A stretch of 64,000 nt of DNA from Chlorocebus sabaeus (GCF_047675955.1 NC_132916.1:66085481-66149480), one strand, 5' to 3'. Shown: positions 1 to 12,958, counted from the stretch's first letter. The notes: generated by a model from the letters alone, not told the origin. Numbers and translations: made by a program.

Positions 1-3000
1 GTTGTTATGGTAAGTGCATAAGTGGGTGGGAGAAGAATGTAAAAATTCTACCCTGAATGTTCCTCACAGTGTAATAAGAATAAAGATCGTCAGTTGATGC
101 TCATAAGAAGAGACATGGAGCTGAAGAGAAAAAGAAGGCATGACAGAGGTATCAATGGGAGTAGCTAGTGACTTAACAATGGAACCCAAATGTAATTATT
201 TGTCAGAACTGAAAATTTGCTTAATGATTAATGTGAAGCAAATCAACATGGATTTCTTATTTTCTCCACTACATTCAACTCCTTGACTACTGATATGAGG
301 TGTGCAGAGTTTTATTTAAATAAGATTGAGTGTACTGGGCACATATGACAAAGAGAAGAAGATGTAAACAATTGATAATATATAGAGATATCATGCTGGG
401 AGTGTTTCTTGCTAAAATACAATATTAAACAACGGAATATAAGCAAGAAATAAGACAATGAGTGCATGAGGATAAAAAGTATAGTCAGTAAGAAGTAATA
501 TGGTTGGGAAAATATTACAGTTGAATAACTGGATGAAATCAATTGAAATTTTAAAATGTTGTATCTGGTGCTGAATGTAAGATTGTGGAAGGAATTCAAA
601 TCTAGGATATGATTCTCCATACAGTGACTGAGATAGGGTGAAAAACAAGATCATCCAAGATGGGAAAGTGAAAGAGCGAGTAAGATGTTTTATATCAATA
701 TGAAATTCCTAAAAGTTGTGACAAATTGCGATGGAGAAAAATGAACCAGTTTCTAAAATCTTTGAGAAGTGAGAGTATACTAGGTGGCAACAGAATTCCA
801 AAAGAAAGAGTAGTAAATAATGTAGCTGAATATCATGAGGTGTTTCTTTTTATTGTTTGTTTTTGGAGAGGCATGTAGAAGAGAATAAAGTCCTAACTTC
901 TTGAAGTACTTGAAGTGTGGGAGAGAAATAGTCTGAATGTACTACAAAGAAGGTGTGTTATCTGGGGTTACCCAGAATTCAGCCTAACCACTAAGGTGAA
1001 AGTAGTTCTACCACTAATTTTATGTTAGTAGAAAAAGAGTGCAGTTGGAAGTCTTCATCTCATAATCTAAATATTTTCCATGTTTAAATAAAGCTCACAA
1101 ATCATTAAATATATGAATTGATATTAAATAAATTGAATTATATCCTTCTACTTGATAAATATATTTTTATTTTGATAAAATATTTATTTTAAAGTGATCA
1201 AAAATTAGTAAAAGATCAAAGATGATTGAACTTAATTATCATTCTCTATGTATATGCTCTGTTGATGGGACAGAAATATTTGCATGAGTGATAAAATGAA
1301 GATACTCATCACTTTTGCATTATTATATATTTAATTCAATTTATTTTTCTCATTTTAGCAAAGTCATTACTTGCATCGTTATAATATTTTCACACAAGTT
1401 GTGTACCTATTAACAAGAATAATTGAAGCAATACACTTTTATAAAAGTATAAACTGACAATGTAAATCTTTAGAAATAAACTTCATGTCTTCAAAAACTT
1501 TTTTCTAAAATATTTGAAATTATTAAAATTAAGGACAAAAATAAGAAATCAAAATAACAGATCAAAGTTATTTTAAATGTGCCGATTGTTTTAATTTAAA
1601 AATTAATTCAACTGAATTGAGTATATTTGGCAAAATTCATTTCTAGCAGGCAACAATCGTCTAGTTACCTATGGGAAGAGTCAGAATCATGACTTACAGA
1701 TGTTTTTTCTGTAGTCACATGTAGAAATCTTATGTATGGTATTAAATACTTAATATTGTGAGGAATTCATATCCCCACATAATTAGAAATCATTTACTAT
1801 GTTGCAAATGTTTTACTAATTTGTGACTACCTCTATAATCATAATTGAAACACAAATAAATATAGGAAAATAGATTTTGACCACTACTTGGAAATAACAC
1901 TTCCATATGTAAGAATTTATTGCATTGTTGCTGAATGGAGGATCTGAAAGATAATTAATCTGTCTTTTCCCTTCCTTAAGCATTTCTGCTGTTCAAATTC
2001 TCTCTGCACTTCATGACAGCATCTATATTCAAGATTCCCAGAGGCACCATCCGCAAAGCTCTATAGCATTTAGATGGAGTTGCAATTTTTTTTCTAAGAT
2101 AAAGGACAAGAAATAAGAAGAAGGCTTTCCCTGGAGCCTGATCCACGTGATTCAGGAGAGGAAATGTTTAGAGTTAGAAAGACACCATACAGTGCCTAGC
2201 TCCAGATGAGGCTCGTGGTTCTTTCACAGTTACGTGTGAATATGAATGTAGCTTTGATTTATGTGGGTTGCTTTTTAAATGAAAGGTAATTTTCTTTTTT
2301 ATCAGTCTGGGAGAAAAAAAACTAATGGATGTGTGAAGTATTGGAGTGATGTTAACAGGAGCCCTGAGTGCACTGACTGTCCACCTGGCAGTCCCACACT
2401 GTCAGCTTAGATACCAGAGGAAGGATCTAGGAGCAGGTAGAGATCTGTGTATCCTCTTTGTATTCCTTCTGATGAAGGTGTGAAGGTTAGAGGAAAAATA
2501 CTATTACCCAGATCATTCAAAATACCATGGGTAATTTTAATTTCTACTGGATTACTGTAATTTTGTTTTCTCGTTTAGTTTTGAGATTTTTTTTATCATT
2601 GACTCTTGCTTTTTTATTATTAACGGTTATTTTGGCTACATAAAATGCATAACCAACATTACATTATTTAGTATAATCTCTAATAAGCTATGTAAAATGA
2701 GAACTGCATGTCCCTTAAGAGTTCAAAAGAACTTTGAGTAAAACTGCAGTTCTTTGAAAATATTAAGGAAAAAAAAAAGATATTTTAAAGTTTTAAAAGG
2801 TGAAGTACCTCTAATACCAAATTTTCGTTGCAGTCCCTTAGTCAGGATAGAGTTACCGAGCCTCTATTTCAGCATTCTAGATCCAAACAAAAAATGGCAA
2901 TTACCTCTTTGGCTGATGAGTTATTGTATTGAATGACTTTGAGAATTTATTTATTTTAAAATTAAGTATATCCAAAAAATAATTTTATTTATAAGAACCA

Positions 3001-3074
3001 TAAATATCTGCAGACATTTTGTTTCCTATTCTAAAACTTACTACAATTTTAGAAACAGGAATTCCCTGTTGAAA

Positions 3075-3075
<1 letters not shown>
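1..3075. other. AT-rich sequence without a recognised gene
   Basis: No long open frame, RNA gene or repeat is recognised with confidence. The stretch is AT-rich with many short A or T runs. Open frames of about 100 and 80 codons near 312-654 on the minus strand lack any familiar motif and fit chance in AT-rich DNA. Old, diverged repeats may be present that cannot be named by eye. Confidence 0.6.
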
Positions 3076-3119
<44 letters not shown>

Positions 3120-3163
3120 CAGACACATATATATATGAAATGTGAGAAAATATATATATATAT
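3076..3163 (+). repeat. (GATA)n microsatellite followed by TA runs
   Basis: About eleven near-perfect TAGA units run from about 3076 to 3119 and pass into AGAC units. Two short alternating TA tracts follow, near 3126-3136 and 3151-3163. The pure core suggests a polymorphic short tandem repeat. Confidence 0.95.
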
Positions 3164-3962
3164 TCCTTTGATGGTCTTTAATATTTAGTTTAAAAATGTT
3201 AAGGAAATCATAAAACTTTCAAATTTCAACTCTCCCTAAGATTATATAGGCAGGTAAGTTTAAAATATAAAGCATATGTTTCTTCAGTTAAAAGGAAGTG
3301 TGTATTTACTGCTGATCAATTAGAAAAAGCAATTAACACTTGCCTAATGATAAGCTACACTGTTTATTTTATTTTTAGATTTTCAAAATAGAGCTTGCCC
3401 ATAAAGACATCTACCTACTGGGGAACACAGAATTATTTTGAAAAGTTTGTTAAGAATTGGCTGATTACTTGACCTAAGGATTTAACTCAGCATGAATAAA
3501 CAAAAGAAAGAAAATGTATATTTGCTTGTGTTCAAGTCTGAAATTAAGCTTTGTTCTACAGTTAAATTAATACAGCCCTGAGAACACCTTGTCTTAACTT
3601 CCTAAAAATTAACTTTGAGAAATAGATTTAACAGTACCAAGGTACATTGTTGTTATAATGAAGAAGGCGAGAATAGTTTTTATTACCTTAATTGATGCAC
3701 TTTTATAAAACATCATTTGCATCTGGATTCTAAAGGGAATGTGAATTATTTTTGCATGATTATGATTTGGAGTCATACTGAAATATTAAAAAATATTCAT
3801 CCCTTTATTCTTAATTCAATTCCAATGCAATAACTTCAAAACAATGGAAATAGCATGAGGCCAGAAAGGGGAAAGGGAGTAGTTGACACTTTGCATACCA
3901 CAATTTAATCCTTAGTAAGGTGGAATAGGAGGGATGCTACAATTATAGGATGATACTAAATA

Positions 3963-4200
3963 TGAAAATTTATTCATTAATTCAACATTTATACACTGAG
4001 CATCTACTATGTGCAGCTATCAAGTATGTAATGATGAGCAAAGAAAAACAACAAAAAACAATAATCAACCCAAAAAGAAATAATACTGTCATGTAGATTA
4101 TAGCATTAAGATTATCCAAAACTTAACAAACATTCTACAAATAGATGCAAAATTAATTACAAGTGTTAAAGTGTTATTAGTGCTACAAAAGAAAGGTAAT
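3963..4200 (+). repeat. Ancient mammalian interspersed repeat, 5' part
   Basis: It begins with a TTCATTAATTCAACATTTAT-like start and a 'CATCTACTATGTGC' core. This resembles a common mammalian-wide repeat whose consensus reads 'gagcacctactatgtgccaggcactg'. I cannot name the family safely (L2-like). Related pieces lie at 4979-5115 and 23440-24005. Confidence 0.5.
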
Positions 4201-4261
4201 AGTTTGTGAGATCATAGAATAGTCAACTTAACCTTGTAGAAAGATCAAGGAACTCTTCCCA

Positions 4262-4406
4262 AGGAATTAAATTATACTTTCACTATCTTTGTTTTACCTG
4301 TGAAGAGCTGAAGTACTGTTAAATAACTTGCAAAAGTTTTCACAACTGCTAAATGATAAAGACAGGACTGGGATCCATGCACTGGATTAACCCCTCTAAT
4401 ACACTG
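4262..4406 (+). mobile_element. MIR SINE fragment
   Basis: The stretch contains the MIR core order in diverged form: 'gaagagctgaagtactgtta', then 'aataacttgcaaaag', then 'cacaactgctaaatgataaa', then 'caggactgggatcca'. This parallels the consensus 'gaggaaactgaggc ... taacttgcccaagg ... cacagctagtaagtgg ... gggattcgaaccc'. It is an old, inactive tRNA-derived SINE on the plus strand. Confidence 0.6.
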
Positions 4407-4978
4407 TCCCCCACTGAATTCCTAACTATAACATCAAGAGGAGTTTATTAGCCAAGCCTCATCAGGTTGGCTAAGCAACAGTCATCAAGAGAACAGTAAA
4501 GAGAGTTCAGGAGAGAAGAATAATTAGAATTATAATAACTCAAATATGCAGCAACCTCACGAATTAGGAAAGGTAAAATAAAAAGAAAAAGAAATAAATA
4601 TATAACTAGTCTTGAATCTCTTTTATGGAAATAAGTAGTTTTCATCTAACAGTCTGCATAGGAAACTACATAAGCTCAATTCACAGAATGAAGATAAAGG
4701 ATTATTAAAAATGATCCTTGTCTATGACAGAATACTTGGTGCCCACTCCCTATCATACCACTTAAAGCTAAATTACTGAAAGCATGTCATTTGTCTTTGA
4801 ATTTCAGTTTTATTAACTGTATAATGGCAACTGAATTACCTTTCCTGGAATCAAAGGTAAACAATCTTTTCCCCACATTATTCTGAAATTGATTTTGCTT
4901 TGAAGATAACATGTACACTTACACTGTGTTTCTGTTTCGTGAAAATCTATTGTTAATGCTAAATTTTTAAAATAATGT
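4407..4978. other. No recognised feature
   Basis: AT-rich sequence between a MIR and an L2-like piece. A 65-codon minus-strand open frame at 4448-4645 is rich in Leu, Phe and Ile, as expected from translated AT-rich DNA, and carries no motif. Confidence 0.55.
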
Positions 4979-5115
4979 TTTCATTCATTAATTCAATTAA
5001 TACTTATAAAATTCTATTGAAGATATTGGACAAAAATAAGAGAGGCATAATTTTGGAGCTTTCATTCCATAGGAGGAGAAAAAAAATTAACAAGTAGACC
5101 AAGCCATGTATAAAT
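4979..5115 (+). repeat. Ancient mammalian interspersed repeat fragment
   Basis: The order is 'cattcattaattcaattaata', then 'ggagctttcattccataggagga', then an AACAAGTAGA-like end. This follows the same old repeat family as 3963-4200, whose consensus has 'gagcttacattctagtgggg ... aacaagtaa'. It is strongly decayed. Confidence 0.45.
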
Positions 5116-6014
5116 ACAATTTATGTTTATAATTGAATATGGAACATGCAGAAGCCATTCTCAAATGGATAACTCTAGTCTAGGTGGAAATCAAACATTT
5201 CTTGCCCCAATGTATCAATGAGAGTGTACCATAATACTGTGTAAATATTCCTAATAAAATATAAATCATAGTATAAGTAATATTTGCTTCAGTGCTTCAA
5301 TTTCTTAATCGAATACACCAAAGAATAGTTGTGTATCCTTAATTTCTACATTTTACTTTTACTTTGCTGAATAATTATTATATTTATAATATTACCAATA
5401 ATTAGTAACCTACTCTACCGTAGTGGAGCTTCTACAGTAGGAAAGCTAAGATTGTAAATCCTATTATAAAGTTTTGTTTTTCCCTTAAGCAACACAACTC
5501 CTATATTTTTTGTGTAAACTCATTTTTCTACAATAATTGTATGTTTTAAAGAGACATAGTTATTTTTCTGGTATTTTCTATTTTATTTTTTTCACTGCAA
5601 ATTCGTCACCTCATTCTGTTGACTGGATCAAATGTATTATTAATGTATCACCTGGGTTCTCAGTAATTTTTAACATGTCAATATTTTCCAGTATTTCTAG
5701 TAAGTATGCTTTACCAAAAATATACATATTTTACAGTTTTTCTTTGCTTCTTAAATTTTCCTTTATTTATTTTCAGAAGTCTTTGTCTTTCTTTTCACTG
5801 AAAAAGTCAACCATTGTTTATGGGTGGGCTTATATTTTTATTTAAAGGAGGTCTTTCTTAATTACCTAATTTAAATTGGAATCCACTCAGATTGTTCTGC
5901 TTTGTTGTATCCTAAGTTTTCCTTCATCTATCACAACCAAAAGCGGTGCTTATGTAAGTCCACAACTTTTTAGCATACGCTTTTCCTACCACGTGGAGTC
6001 TCATGGTTCCAGAG
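5116..6014. other. No recognised feature
   Basis: AT-rich sequence. A 102-codon plus-strand open frame at 5537-5845 is dominated by Phe, Ser, Ile and Tyr, the composition expected from T-rich DNA. No gene or named repeat is seen. Confidence 0.5.
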
Positions 6015-6115
6015 ACCACGTGGGTTTTGTTCACCAATACATGCCTAGTTTTTAGCACAGTGCCTTGTACAGAGTATGAAATATTTTTCCTGTAAAGAAA
6101 TGAGTGTTGGATGTT
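6015..6115 (+). mobile_element. L2-type LINE 3' end fragment
   Basis: The order 'gttttgttcaccaata ... gcctagtttttagcacagtgcct ... agagtatgaaatattttt' mirrors the L2 3' end, which in consensus reads 'tttgttcactgctgtatccccagcacctagaacagtgcctggcacatagtagg'. It is diverged and short. Confidence 0.55.
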
Positions 6116-7252
6116 ACAGCCTGTGATAATAAGGAAAATCCTACCCTTCGTTTGTTACTTTCTCTTGCATAAGAAACACTTCACAATTATTTACCTTAAT
6201 TCTTATCTCAATTTTAATATGCATGCTGGTTTGTGCCATTGCTAAGCTCTTTTAATTGCAAAAGACAAGAATATTTGTTTTTAACAGAGTAATTTGTTAT
6301 GATTCCATATGCTCCAACAGTGTCATGGTACAAATATAAAATACAATAGAGAACAATGACCAACTTTTATTTTCTTCTTCTAGTTTTTATCTCCTTGTGA
6401 ATTAATTTTAGAACTCAAAACTTAGATAAAAGTATCTATGGAGATTTCTTTCTTTTCATTTTACTTTATCTCATTTTTTTGACTTGAAAGACCTCAATGT
6501 GCTTAATATCAGTGATCAAATCTATTATGTTCACTTTCACTATGTAGGTCTTTAAGGGGTACCAACCACTCAAATAGTCAAAAAGTCTGTGTATAACTTT
6601 TCACTACCCCAAAAAGAAAACTGCTAATAGCCTGTTGTGGACTGGAAGCTTTACCAATAACATAAACAGTCAATCAACACATATTTTGTATGTGTTGTGG
6701 ATTAGATACAGTATTCTTACAATAAAATAGAGAAAGGAACATATTATTAAGAAAGTCATATGAAAGAGAAAATGTTTACTATTGATTAAGTGGAAGTGGA
6801 TCATTACAAAAGTCTTCATCTTTATCATCATGTTGAGTTGGCTGAGGACTAGAGGAAGAGGAAAGATTGGTCTTGCTGTCTCAGGGGTGGCAGGGGGGAA
6901 GGAAATCTGCATACGAATGGACTCATGCCATTCAAACTTATGTTGTTCAAGAGACCACTATAAATTTAAAAGGCAACAGATTGTTCTCCCCTTGTTTCAA
7001 TCTTTCCTCCTATGCCTACAAATATGATGTGATAAATCTTAGACCAAGCGATTTAAATAACATGAGCATTGGCCAAGGATATTACTTATAACATGTGATG
7101 AACTTACATTTAAAAATTATTTTGTTTTACTCTGTCTGAGATTTGATTGCCACTTCACCCTACCCCCTCACCTTAAAATGCTTGTACCAAGGGAACTGGA
7201 GTCAGGGAACTGAAAAGAGTAAAGCATAGAAGGAAGAAAAGCCACTCGAAGA
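6116..7252. other. No recognised feature
   Basis: AT-rich sequence. Short open frames at 6670-7091 on both strands overlap each other and show no motif. I see no gene or clear repeat before the AluJ at 7253. Confidence 0.5.
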
Positions 7253-7574
7253 GTTGTTGTTGTTGTTTGCTTATTTGTTTAGAGACAGGGTGTTGCTCTG
7301 TCACCCAGGCTAGAGTACAGTTGTGGGATCATGACTCACTGCAGTCTTGAATTCCTGGGTGTAATTCATCCTCCCACCTCAGCTTCTTGATTAACTGGGA
7401 CTACAGGCACACATCACCATGCTCAGCAAATTAAAAAAAAAAATTTTTTTTTTTTGTAGAGATGAGGTCTTGCTATGTTGCTCAGGCTAGTCTCAAACTG
7501 CTGGCTCCAAGCAAACCTCCTTTGTTAGTTTCCCAAAGTACTAGGATTCCAGGCATGAGTCGCCATGACTGGCC
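7253..7574 (-). mobile_element. AluJ SINE
   Basis: This is a full-length dimeric Alu in reverse orientation. It starts with a T-rich tail (TTGTTGTTGTTTGC) and ends in CATGACTGGCC, the reverse complement of the Alu 5' head. The central linker is an expanded A/T run near 7433-7455. Diagnostic words such as 'tcttgaattcctggg' and 'tctcaaactgctggctcc' place it in the oldest class, AluJ. It is heavily mutated and inactive. Confidence 0.92.
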
Positions 7575-7653
7575 CTACCTAAGAGTATTTTTTAACACTG
7601 ATTTCTGTGCCACTGGGTCTTGATCCCTCTAAAAACAGTGTAGAATCCACTTG

Positions 7654-7693
7654 AGAATGGAATGGAATGGAATGGAATGGAATGGAATGGAAT
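7654..7693 (+). repeat. (GGAAT)n satellite-like tract
   Basis: About eight perfect GAATG pentamers in a row, with decayed units (ATTCAATGGAACAGAATG) continuing to about 7709. GGAAT is the unit of primate satellites 2 and 3, but here it is a short isolated tract within ordinary interspersed sequence. Confidence 0.9.
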
Positions 7694-7709
7694 TCAATGG
7701 AACAGAATG

Positions 7710-8337
7710 AATCACATAAATGCAACTGAGAATTTTCTGTCTGAAAAAATAGGTGGGGATTTTATAGCCATCAGATCCTGTCCCTAGTTCTTTAAAGGTG
7801 TGTAAGAGTGTGCATGTGAGCAAGCTTGACAGGCATCCAGGGCACAAAAGCACAGGAGCCCGAAGAAGGGAAGTAAGAAAAACTTAGGCTTTGTGAATCT
7901 GTCCCCGTGTGCAGCTGGAGGCCACAGAAACATTCAAGACACAAAGATGAGCTAAGAAGTTGTCATACGTAGTATAAGATGTCTGGCCAACATTATGATA
8001 GGAAAAGTAATAGATCTAATTATGGTTCATTATTAAGATTCAAGAAAAATGATAAAAAGGGACAAGAAAGAAAAAAAGCACTAATAAGATAAAAATCTGC
8101 TCAGATAAAAATCATTTATAACTAGGACATTTTACAGAATACCAGACCAGCATTCTTTCAAATTTCAAAGTTATGAAAAACAATAAATAAGTAAGCAACT
8201 GTCAAAGACCAAAGGAGGTTGAGGAGAAATGATTAAATATAATGTAATATCCTGTATTAGATCTTGGACCAGAGAAAGAATTTTAACAAACTGGTAAAAT
8301 GTAAATAAAGCCTTTTATTTAGTTAATAGAAATGTAC
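7710..8337. other. No recognised feature
   Basis: Moderately AT-rich sequence between the pentamer tract and a solo LTR. No gene, RNA or nameable repeat is seen. Confidence 0.5.
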
Positions 8338-8341
8338 CAAT

Positions 8342-8807
8342 TGATGCAGGGCAGGCAAGCCCTAAAGTGGAGCTTAGCCCAGAAGGGGGTTCTTGGCCTT
8401 GCCCAGGAAAGAATTCAAGGGCAAGTCACAGGTAGAAGTAAACAACTTTATTGAGGAGGCAGTGGTACAGCCCTGTGATTGCTACTGCAGAGCAGGGCTA
8501 CCACATAGGCAGAGAGTAGTAGCTCAGGGCTGTTTTGCAGTCACATTTATACCTACTTTTAATAACATCCAGATTAAAGCGTGGTTGATGCAGAAATTTC
8601 TAGGGCAGGGGTAGTAACTCTTGGATCATTTGTCATTGCCAAGGAAAGGGGTGGTAATTCCCAAGTACTGCCATGTCAACTGACATGGCACACTGGTGGA
8701 CATGTGTGATGGAAAGCTGCTTCCACCCCAGTCCTGTTTTATCTAGTTCTCAATTTGGTCCAATGTCCAAGCCCTGGCCCTAGCAGCAAGTCCCGCCTCC
8801 TACCTCA
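8342..8807 (-). mobile_element. Solo ERV LTR (class I type, family unassigned)
   Basis: Read on the minus strand, the element starts TGAGGTAGGAGGCGGGACT and ends CCTGCATCA, giving the TG...CA ends of an LTR. A reverse-complement polyadenylation signal (CTTTATTGAG on plus, CAATAAAG on minus) lies near 8437. It is flanked by CAAT (8338-8341) and GAAT (8808-8811), a 4-bp duplication with one change. No internal region is attached, so it is a recombined solo LTR. The 73-codon open frame at 8393-8614 is just LTR sequence. Confidence 0.75.
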
Positions 8808-8811
8808 GAAT

Positions 8812-9439
8812 ATTACTTTTAAATTTCAACAAACATATCATTGTTAGTTTTTAAAGTTAACACTAGGGAAACTGGGTGAATGGAATATGAAAACTTTATC
8901 TTTGCAAGTTCTCGCTAAATCTAAAATTATTCCAGATTTTTTTTTAAATGACACACAACATGGATTATTTTTTCTTGCAGTATCATCTTTACACATATAC
9001 ACATAAAATATTTTTTGTATTTACCAATTATCATGGTGTAAATATCAGATGAGTGGTGCATACATATTTGTAGATTTACACATGGGTATATATTTCCTGC
9101 TGACCTGAGTACAAAGTTTTTAGCAAAAAATAATCTATATAAATTAACAATTGATTTTTAGGCAAATTTCAAAAGTAAAAAGCTAAATTTGAAATTGTTT
9201 CTTTGGCATGATTAAAAACAATTCATATATTTTCTATCTTGATTAGCCCCTCTTTCAATAAAGTAAATATTTAGAGTCTGAATCACAGGGAATGATTATG
9301 ATTTTGTTTTATTAGGCCTCATATGTTTATTCTAAAAAAGCTCAAGTGCTTTTGAAGGGAACACCTGGAGCTTGAGGCAGTACATTAGCACAACATTGGC
9401 CAGCATGATCATAGCTGACCCATATGGTGTTGGCTTGTG
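8812..9439. other. No recognised feature
   Basis: AT-rich sequence between a solo LTR and a MIR. No open frame of note and no nameable repeat is seen. Confidence 0.5.
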
Positions 9440-9632
9440 TCACATATTCTTCCATAAGGCTCACATATACTAACTCATTTCACCTACATAAGAACCATAT
9501 GAAGTAGTTGCTATTATTATAATCTGTTACTGATGAGAAAATCTAAAAATAAAAATTTGCCCAACTTCACATAGTTAACCAGAGGTGGATCTAGGATTTA
9601 AAGCAAGCCAGTCTGGCTCTTAAATTACTCCC
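9440..9632 (+). mobile_element. MIR SINE
   Basis: The core order is clear: 'aactcatttcacctacat', 'attattataatctgttactgatgagaaaat', 'ttgcccaacttcacatagttaacc', 'gaggtggatctaggattt' and 'agccagtctggctctt'. This matches the MIR consensus along nearly its whole 3' half on the plus strand. It is an ancient inactive SINE. Confidence 0.78.
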
Positions 9633-10518
9633 CAGTTTGGGAGTTTGACAATATTTATAACATAAGAAACAGTTCAAATTTGACATGTGAATAATTATAG
9701 GAGCTACTGATTTTTTTAATGGATTGTAATATGGAAGGACACAATTACTTTCCTTTACTTGCTACTTGAGTATTATTAGATTTTGCATATTGAAACATGG
9801 TCCTATTGAGGTTACTCTTTTAAAGGAGAAAGAACTTTAGCCTGGATTAATTAAATAATTAGTTCAGCAATAAAACCCCATTAATATTCTTTAAAATATT
9901 AAATAGATGATGGATTTAAGGAGGATTAATCAGCAAGAATTTGAGTCCGATGTCCTTAGGTGACTTAAGAAATAGGAATTTTGCCCAAGTTAGAAGTACA
10001 GGAGCAGCATTTGACAATACAATATCATTTAACATTAACTAAAGAAGTAGGATTGTTAAATTTGAAAATATTACCACAGTACAAAAGTGTCTCCTATGAA
10101 GTACCTCAACAATTATGGCAAAGTAATACTCAAACATTCTTCAAAACAATTCAGAAGGGATGTATTGTTATATATTCCTATTTTTCTTCAAAATAATGAA
10201 AAACATAAAAGTAATCCTGGGATACAAAAGTTATGAAAAATTGCACTTATAATGTTATAGGAATAAACAACAGTAGACTAAGTAACTATCTTAAACTCTG
10301 CCAAGCAAATCTGGCATCTTAATAGTTAAATTTGCCTCCCCAAACAATTTCAATGCAGAGTTTTAAAATATAATTACAGGGTTAGTGAATATTTTTCAAA
10401 TTCATTAATTTGATAAATGTATCCAAGCAAATATATTTTCTGATAATGCACTTCTTATGATAAACAGCTCAACCAGAGTTCCCTTGAACCTGGGTAGGGC
10501 AAGGCTATCACAAACACC
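9633..10518. other. No recognised feature
   Basis: AT-rich sequence with a 71-codon plus-strand open frame at 9981-10196 that lacks any recognisable domain. No repeat could be named. Confidence 0.5.
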
Positions 10519-10523
10519 ACACC

Positions 10524-10880
10524 TATATTAGTCTGTTTTCACACTGCTGATAAAGATATACCCAAGACTGGGGAATTTACATAAGAAAGAGATTTAATGG
10601 ACTTATGGTTCCACATGACTAGGGAGGCCTCCCAATCATGGTGGAAGGAGAAAGGCACTTCTTACATGGCAGTGGCAAGAGAGAGCTTATGCAGGGAAAT
10701 TCCCAGTTTTAAAACCATCAGATCTGTGAGACTCATTCATGATCATCATGAAAACAGCACAGGAAAGACCCAGCCATATAATTCAATCACCTCCCACCGG
10801 GTTCCTCCCATGACACGTGGGAATTGTGGGAGTTACAATTCAAAATGAGATTTGGGTGGGGACACAGCCAAACCATATCA
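10524..10880 (-). mobile_element. THE1/MST-type MaLR solo LTR
   Basis: The minus strand begins TGATATGGTTTGGCTGTGTC, the signature start of THE1 and MST LTRs. It ends in the counterpart of 'tattagtctgttttcacactg' (10526 onward on plus). The pieces 'caatcatggtggaagg' and 'gacacgtgggaattgtggga' are also typical. ACACC (10519-10523) and ACAAC (10881-10885) are a 5-bp target duplication with one mismatch. The length of 357 bp is normal for the family. Confidence 0.93.
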
Positions 10881-11761
10881 ACAACCTTTCCCAAAATTAT
10901 CTTGGCAGTTAGTGATCATTTACTCTTCCACATGATTTAGTAACATCAGCTTGTCAAGTTTCATAAGAAAACCTATTAAAGTTTGACTTAAATTCCATTT
11001 AACTTATAGTTAATTTGGTGGGAAAAATTGGTGTCTTTATAATATTGTCTACTTTATATAAAAATCATACTTTTTATCAATGTATTTATGACTTCTTTAA
11101 TAATCGTCAGTAATGTTTAATCATTTTCTTAATATAGGGTTAAAAACATTTTGATATATTCATTTCCATAATCATTGTGCTTTATATTGAGAAGTATATG
11201 ACTTCTATTTCAATTTTTAAATTTAAAATTGTGTTATATGGAAACAATTAAATATTATTTATTAATATTTCATCTTTCAATTTTGTTTATTATTTCTAAA
11301 AGCTTTTTTTTTAAGTAGATTTACAATGTGGATAATGAAAGCCATAGTCACAGGCAATGGTTTCTGCCTTCTTTCTTGTGAGAAGAGCCCCAATATATTC
11401 CTTGATTCCAAACACACAGCCTGGCTCCAAATGACTATCTATCTAATATAGAATAATTATATTTGTCATTGCTCTGCAGAATCCAGGCTTTCAGCCATAT
11501 CTGCCTGTTCCCAAACTTGGAATTAAGAAGTCAAGACACTCAGCATGACTCACTGATTTATGTTTCACTGCCAGTTAGTATCAATGGAATATCTTGTGTT
11601 TGAACAAGAACATGATATTCTTAATATCTTAAATTTATATGTCTTATAATTGTTTTATGTGTTTTATGAAAACAAAGTTTAATGCATGAGTTTATGAAAC
11701 TTATCAATTATCATTCGATAATAATAAAATCTTCCCAAAATTCTAAAATCTTTATTAGAGT

Positions 11762-11925
11762 AGGCTAAATTTAGCATCATCACACAGTGGAAAGAGCTTT
11801 GGAATAGGAAGCGGATTAGATATGCCACTTTAGGAATTGTAGTCTCTGCCTTAGTTAAGGCTTTTGTGGTTTTTCTGTTTCCCATGTGTAAAATGAAAGT
11901 AGAAATGGTCTTACAGATGCTTCTA
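11762..11925 (+). mobile_element. MIR SINE fragment
   Basis: 'cacagtggaaagagctttgga', 'tgccactttaggaattgtagt', 'ctgccttagttaagg' and 'gtttcccatgtgtaaaatgaaa' follow the MIR consensus order (acttggagtcagac ... ctgccacttac ... ctcagtttcctcatctgtaaaatgg). Plus strand, old and decayed. Confidence 0.68.
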
Positions 11926-12916
11926 GTTATTACACATTTTATTTAAATGCTCTAAATACAAAATATCTTCATATTCTTATTTTAATGGTGCTTCAACTGA
12001 ATATCTAAAAAAACAAATTCACTTGACTGGCCGGAAAAGCTTGATTTAGGTGACATTGTTGGAAATGTTTCCTTTCTACCTCTGTCAGTACTGAGGTTTA
12101 CACTGGTTCTACAGGTCATTAAGTGCTGGCATCTAATAAACTATCTGAAAATAAGAACTGAATTATTTACTGTTGATTTTATAAATAGAATAAGTCCTTA
12201 AAATATGTGGACTAGGTATATATATTTGTATTGTTATTATTGAAAACATTTATGCGACAAGATTCAGGGAGGTCTTTAAGGGTGATTCCTGTTAATCTAA
12301 AATAAATAATTATAAGATGATTAGCCTCCAAAAATTAATGTTAGTTAATTAGAAACCTGAAAAGATTCATGCACAATGACCATTATATAGCACTTTATAT
12401 TTAACTGGATATATAGAATTTAGATTGAATTTGAAATTATAAAAAAGAAATCACTTTTGAAATGTAGAAATCAAAATCCAATATTAGTAATTAGTTAAAA
12501 TTATCAACAATTTTTTGAGCCAACATGCTTGGGGAATTGCAGGAAAATGCAAAAGAGAAGAAATATCCCTTATCAAAGCCAAAGATTAGTAAAATGAAAG
12601 AATAGTTATTTTATTTTTGTCTTTTTGTAATTTACACCCCTAATATTAGATTGAAAAGCTGCATTACAGACACCTGCTTCAGTAGAGTCATTGTTTCCAT
12701 GGTGCCACTTTCCATCACCTATTTTTAATAGTTTACACAACAAGATCAAGGGTGTCCCAGCTGTTACTGCCACTGTTGCTTAGCAACCTTTAAATCAGAG
12801 TTCAAGAAGACAAAGAATCATGCTTGAAAAATTTCTCAAGTGTCTGTTTTATGCTCCCACGCCCCTGCTTTCTTCATTTTGCACCATTTTTCACTGTTTA
12901 TACTCGGATGCTCTGT

Positions 12917-12958
12917 TTTTGTTTTTTGTTTTTTGTTTTTTTTTTGTTTTTTTTTTTT
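12917..12958 (+). repeat. (TTTTTG)n T-rich simple repeat
   Basis: Runs of 5-14 T separated by single G form an impure homopolymer tract. No SINE body is attached on either side, so it is a stand-alone simple repeat. Confidence 0.9.

Noticed and set aside
3076..3119. Regular short repeats that might suggest a CRISPR-like array
   Set aside because: Pure 4-bp units with no spacers: an ordinary eukaryotic microsatellite.
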